Source of the DNA: JAUWOY01 sp034431315
Lineage (GTDB): Bacteria > Chloroflexota > Anaerolineae > VGOG01
DNA length: 12,806 nt
Assembly (NCBI GenBank): GCA_034431315.1
Contig: DAOUDK010000114.1
Span: 1-12,806 of the forward strand
Reading direction: 5' to 3'
The notes below the pieces were generated by a model. It was not told the origin of the DNA, did no database searches, and saw nothing but the letters and a program-made list of their open reading frames with translations. Both the position numbers and the translations under genes were made by a program. Below, piece after piece: positions 12,797 to 12,806 of the stretch; within the stretch, counting starts at the first letter, position 1; each line of letters opens with the position of its first letter.

Positions 12797-12806
12797 ATGC
12801 ACATTC
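12797..12806 (+). CDS. 5' end of a gene running off the window
   Basis: ATG CAC ATT C (MHI...) follows a strong Shine-Dalgarno sequence. Only three codons are visible, so no function can be given. It is divergent from the SARP regulator and would be the first candidate target of that regulator. Confidence 0.6.

Overview
The window reads as one bacterial chromosomal segment, mostly GC-rich. It carries a glycine-cleavage / serine operon on the + strand, flanked by a TPR-protein fragment on the left and a very large SARP-type regulator on the - strand at the right. An origin in the Chloroflexota (Anaerolineae-like) is my best guess. The reasons are the two-subunit P-protein (GcvPA/GcvPB), the SARP + NB-ARC + TPR regulator, and several families of very short dispersed repeats that I associate with such genomes. 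This is inference, not something the sequence proves.

Layout. 1-120: a GC-rich edge with a short open frame ending at 97. 121-1173: an AT-richer TPR protein that starts in the middle of a TPR unit. 1289-7943: four tightly packed + strand genes, namely a three-part fusion (SHMT + degenerate GcvT-like segment + complete GcvT), gcvH, gcvPA and gcvPB. gcvH/gcvPA overlap by 1 nt and gcvPA/gcvPB by 4 nt. 7957-8036: an 80-nt palindromic element. 8082-9041: a zinc-type medium-chain dehydrogenase, probably starting at a TTG. 9067-9099: a perfect 13-bp hairpin between convergent genes. 9177-12524 (-): a SARP/BTAD + NB-ARC ATPase + TPR regulator. 12525-12796: a divergent control region with promoter-like elements on both strands. 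12797 to the edge: the first codons of a + strand gene.

How the genes work together. GcvPA/GcvPB decarboxylate glycine and load aminomethyl onto the lipoyl arm of GcvH. GcvT then makes 5,10-methylene-THF and ammonia, and SHMT can use that methylene-THF with a second glycine to make serine. Fusing SHMT to GcvT physically links the producer and the consumer of methylene-THF. No dihydrolipoyl dehydrogenase (L-protein) gene is present.

The most unusual signal is the invasion of this operon by short repeats that stay in frame inside conserved enzymes. Heptanucleotide arrays (TTGGAAG / TCCAACC and CGTGAAA families), a C7/G7 hairpin and a CTTCGACAGGCTCAGG-type repeat all lie inside open reading frames. 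Arrays of exactly five heptamers (35 nt) recur four times. The TTGGAAG and TCCAACC units contain no stop codon in any of six frames. The CGTGAAA unit does contain TGA, and its array departs from the unit at exactly the two places where TGA would fall in frame. The second notable signal is a pair of heptamers with 11-bp period located 8 bp upstream of a TATAAC box beside the SARP gene, which matches known SARP operator geometry.
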